Positions 5,635 to 5,638 of a stretch of 5,638 bases of DNA are shown here, one piece after another. The position numbers were made by a program, and so were the translations under genes. Source of the DNA: Patescibacteria group bacterium (lineage in GTDB: Bacteria; Patescibacteriota; Gracilibacteria; UM-FILTER-43-11); assembly GCA_018814945.1 (NCBI GenBank), contig JAHIYT010000176.1:1-5638 (forward strand), written 5' to 3'. How positions within the stretch are numbered: the first letter of the stretch is position 1; every line of letters begins with the position of its first letter. Under the pieces are notes generated by a model. The model saw only the letters and a list, made by a program, of their open reading frames with translations, did no database searches and was not told the origin of the DNA.

Positions 5635-5638
5635 ATTA

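Overview
The window is AT-rich and carries six complete protein-coding genes, with no rRNA, tRNA, CRISPR array or transposase that I can see. The encoded proteins suggest a Candidate Phyla Radiation (Patescibacteria) bacterium. The adaptor protein has the long form with a helical insertion that I associate with that group, the ATP-binding and permease parts of the MacB-like transporter are separate genes, and a DUF1761-type small membrane protein is present. Shine-Dalgarno sequences are almost absent, which fits but is not diagnostic. TGA reads as a normal stop, so the recoded Gracilibacteria/Absconditabacteria lineages are unlikely. This placement is inference from protein style; a Firmicutes-like or other AT-rich bacterium cannot be excluded.

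Layout: (i) 99-725, plus strand, a small four-helix potassium-channel-like protein with a T-V-G-F-G-D filter, behind a plausible extended -10 promoter. (ii) 728-1609, minus strand, two genes probably transcribed together: a charged coiled-coil protein of unknown function (1609-1202), then a four-helix DUF1761-type membrane protein (1135-728). The latter ends 2 bp from the end of the channel gene (tail to tail). (iii) 1610-1741, a divergent control region with a perfect extended -10 box (TGCTATAAT) on the plus strand and two adjacent inverted repeats on the minus-strand side. (iv) 1742-5572, plus strand, a tightly packed three-gene MacAB/YknXYZ-type ABC export operon: membrane-anchored adaptor (608 aa), ATPase (258 aa, 11-nt overlap), FtsX-fold permease (413 aa, ATGA overlap). 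(v) 5573-5638, a short tail with an 8-bp inverted repeat, probably a terminator. No gene-free stretch exceeds 300 bases.

The three operon proteins should form one complex: a permease dimer, an ATPase dimer on the cytoplasmic face, and an adaptor ring outside the membrane. Such complexes expel peptides, toxins, antibiotics or lipids, or transmit force outside the membrane; the substrate cannot be read from the sequence. If the cell is a monoderm, the adaptor ends in the extracellular space or S-layer rather than docking to TolC. The least ordinary DNA is a 62% GC, 47-base patch (4270-4316) inside the last codons of the ATPase gene. It holds two back-to-back hairpins, encodes a basic tail beyond the normal ATPase fold, and looks like an intrinsic terminator when read on the opposite strand. 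I see no convincing new biological system; the adaptor insertion, this hairpin patch and the divergent operator-like region are the items most worth checking.
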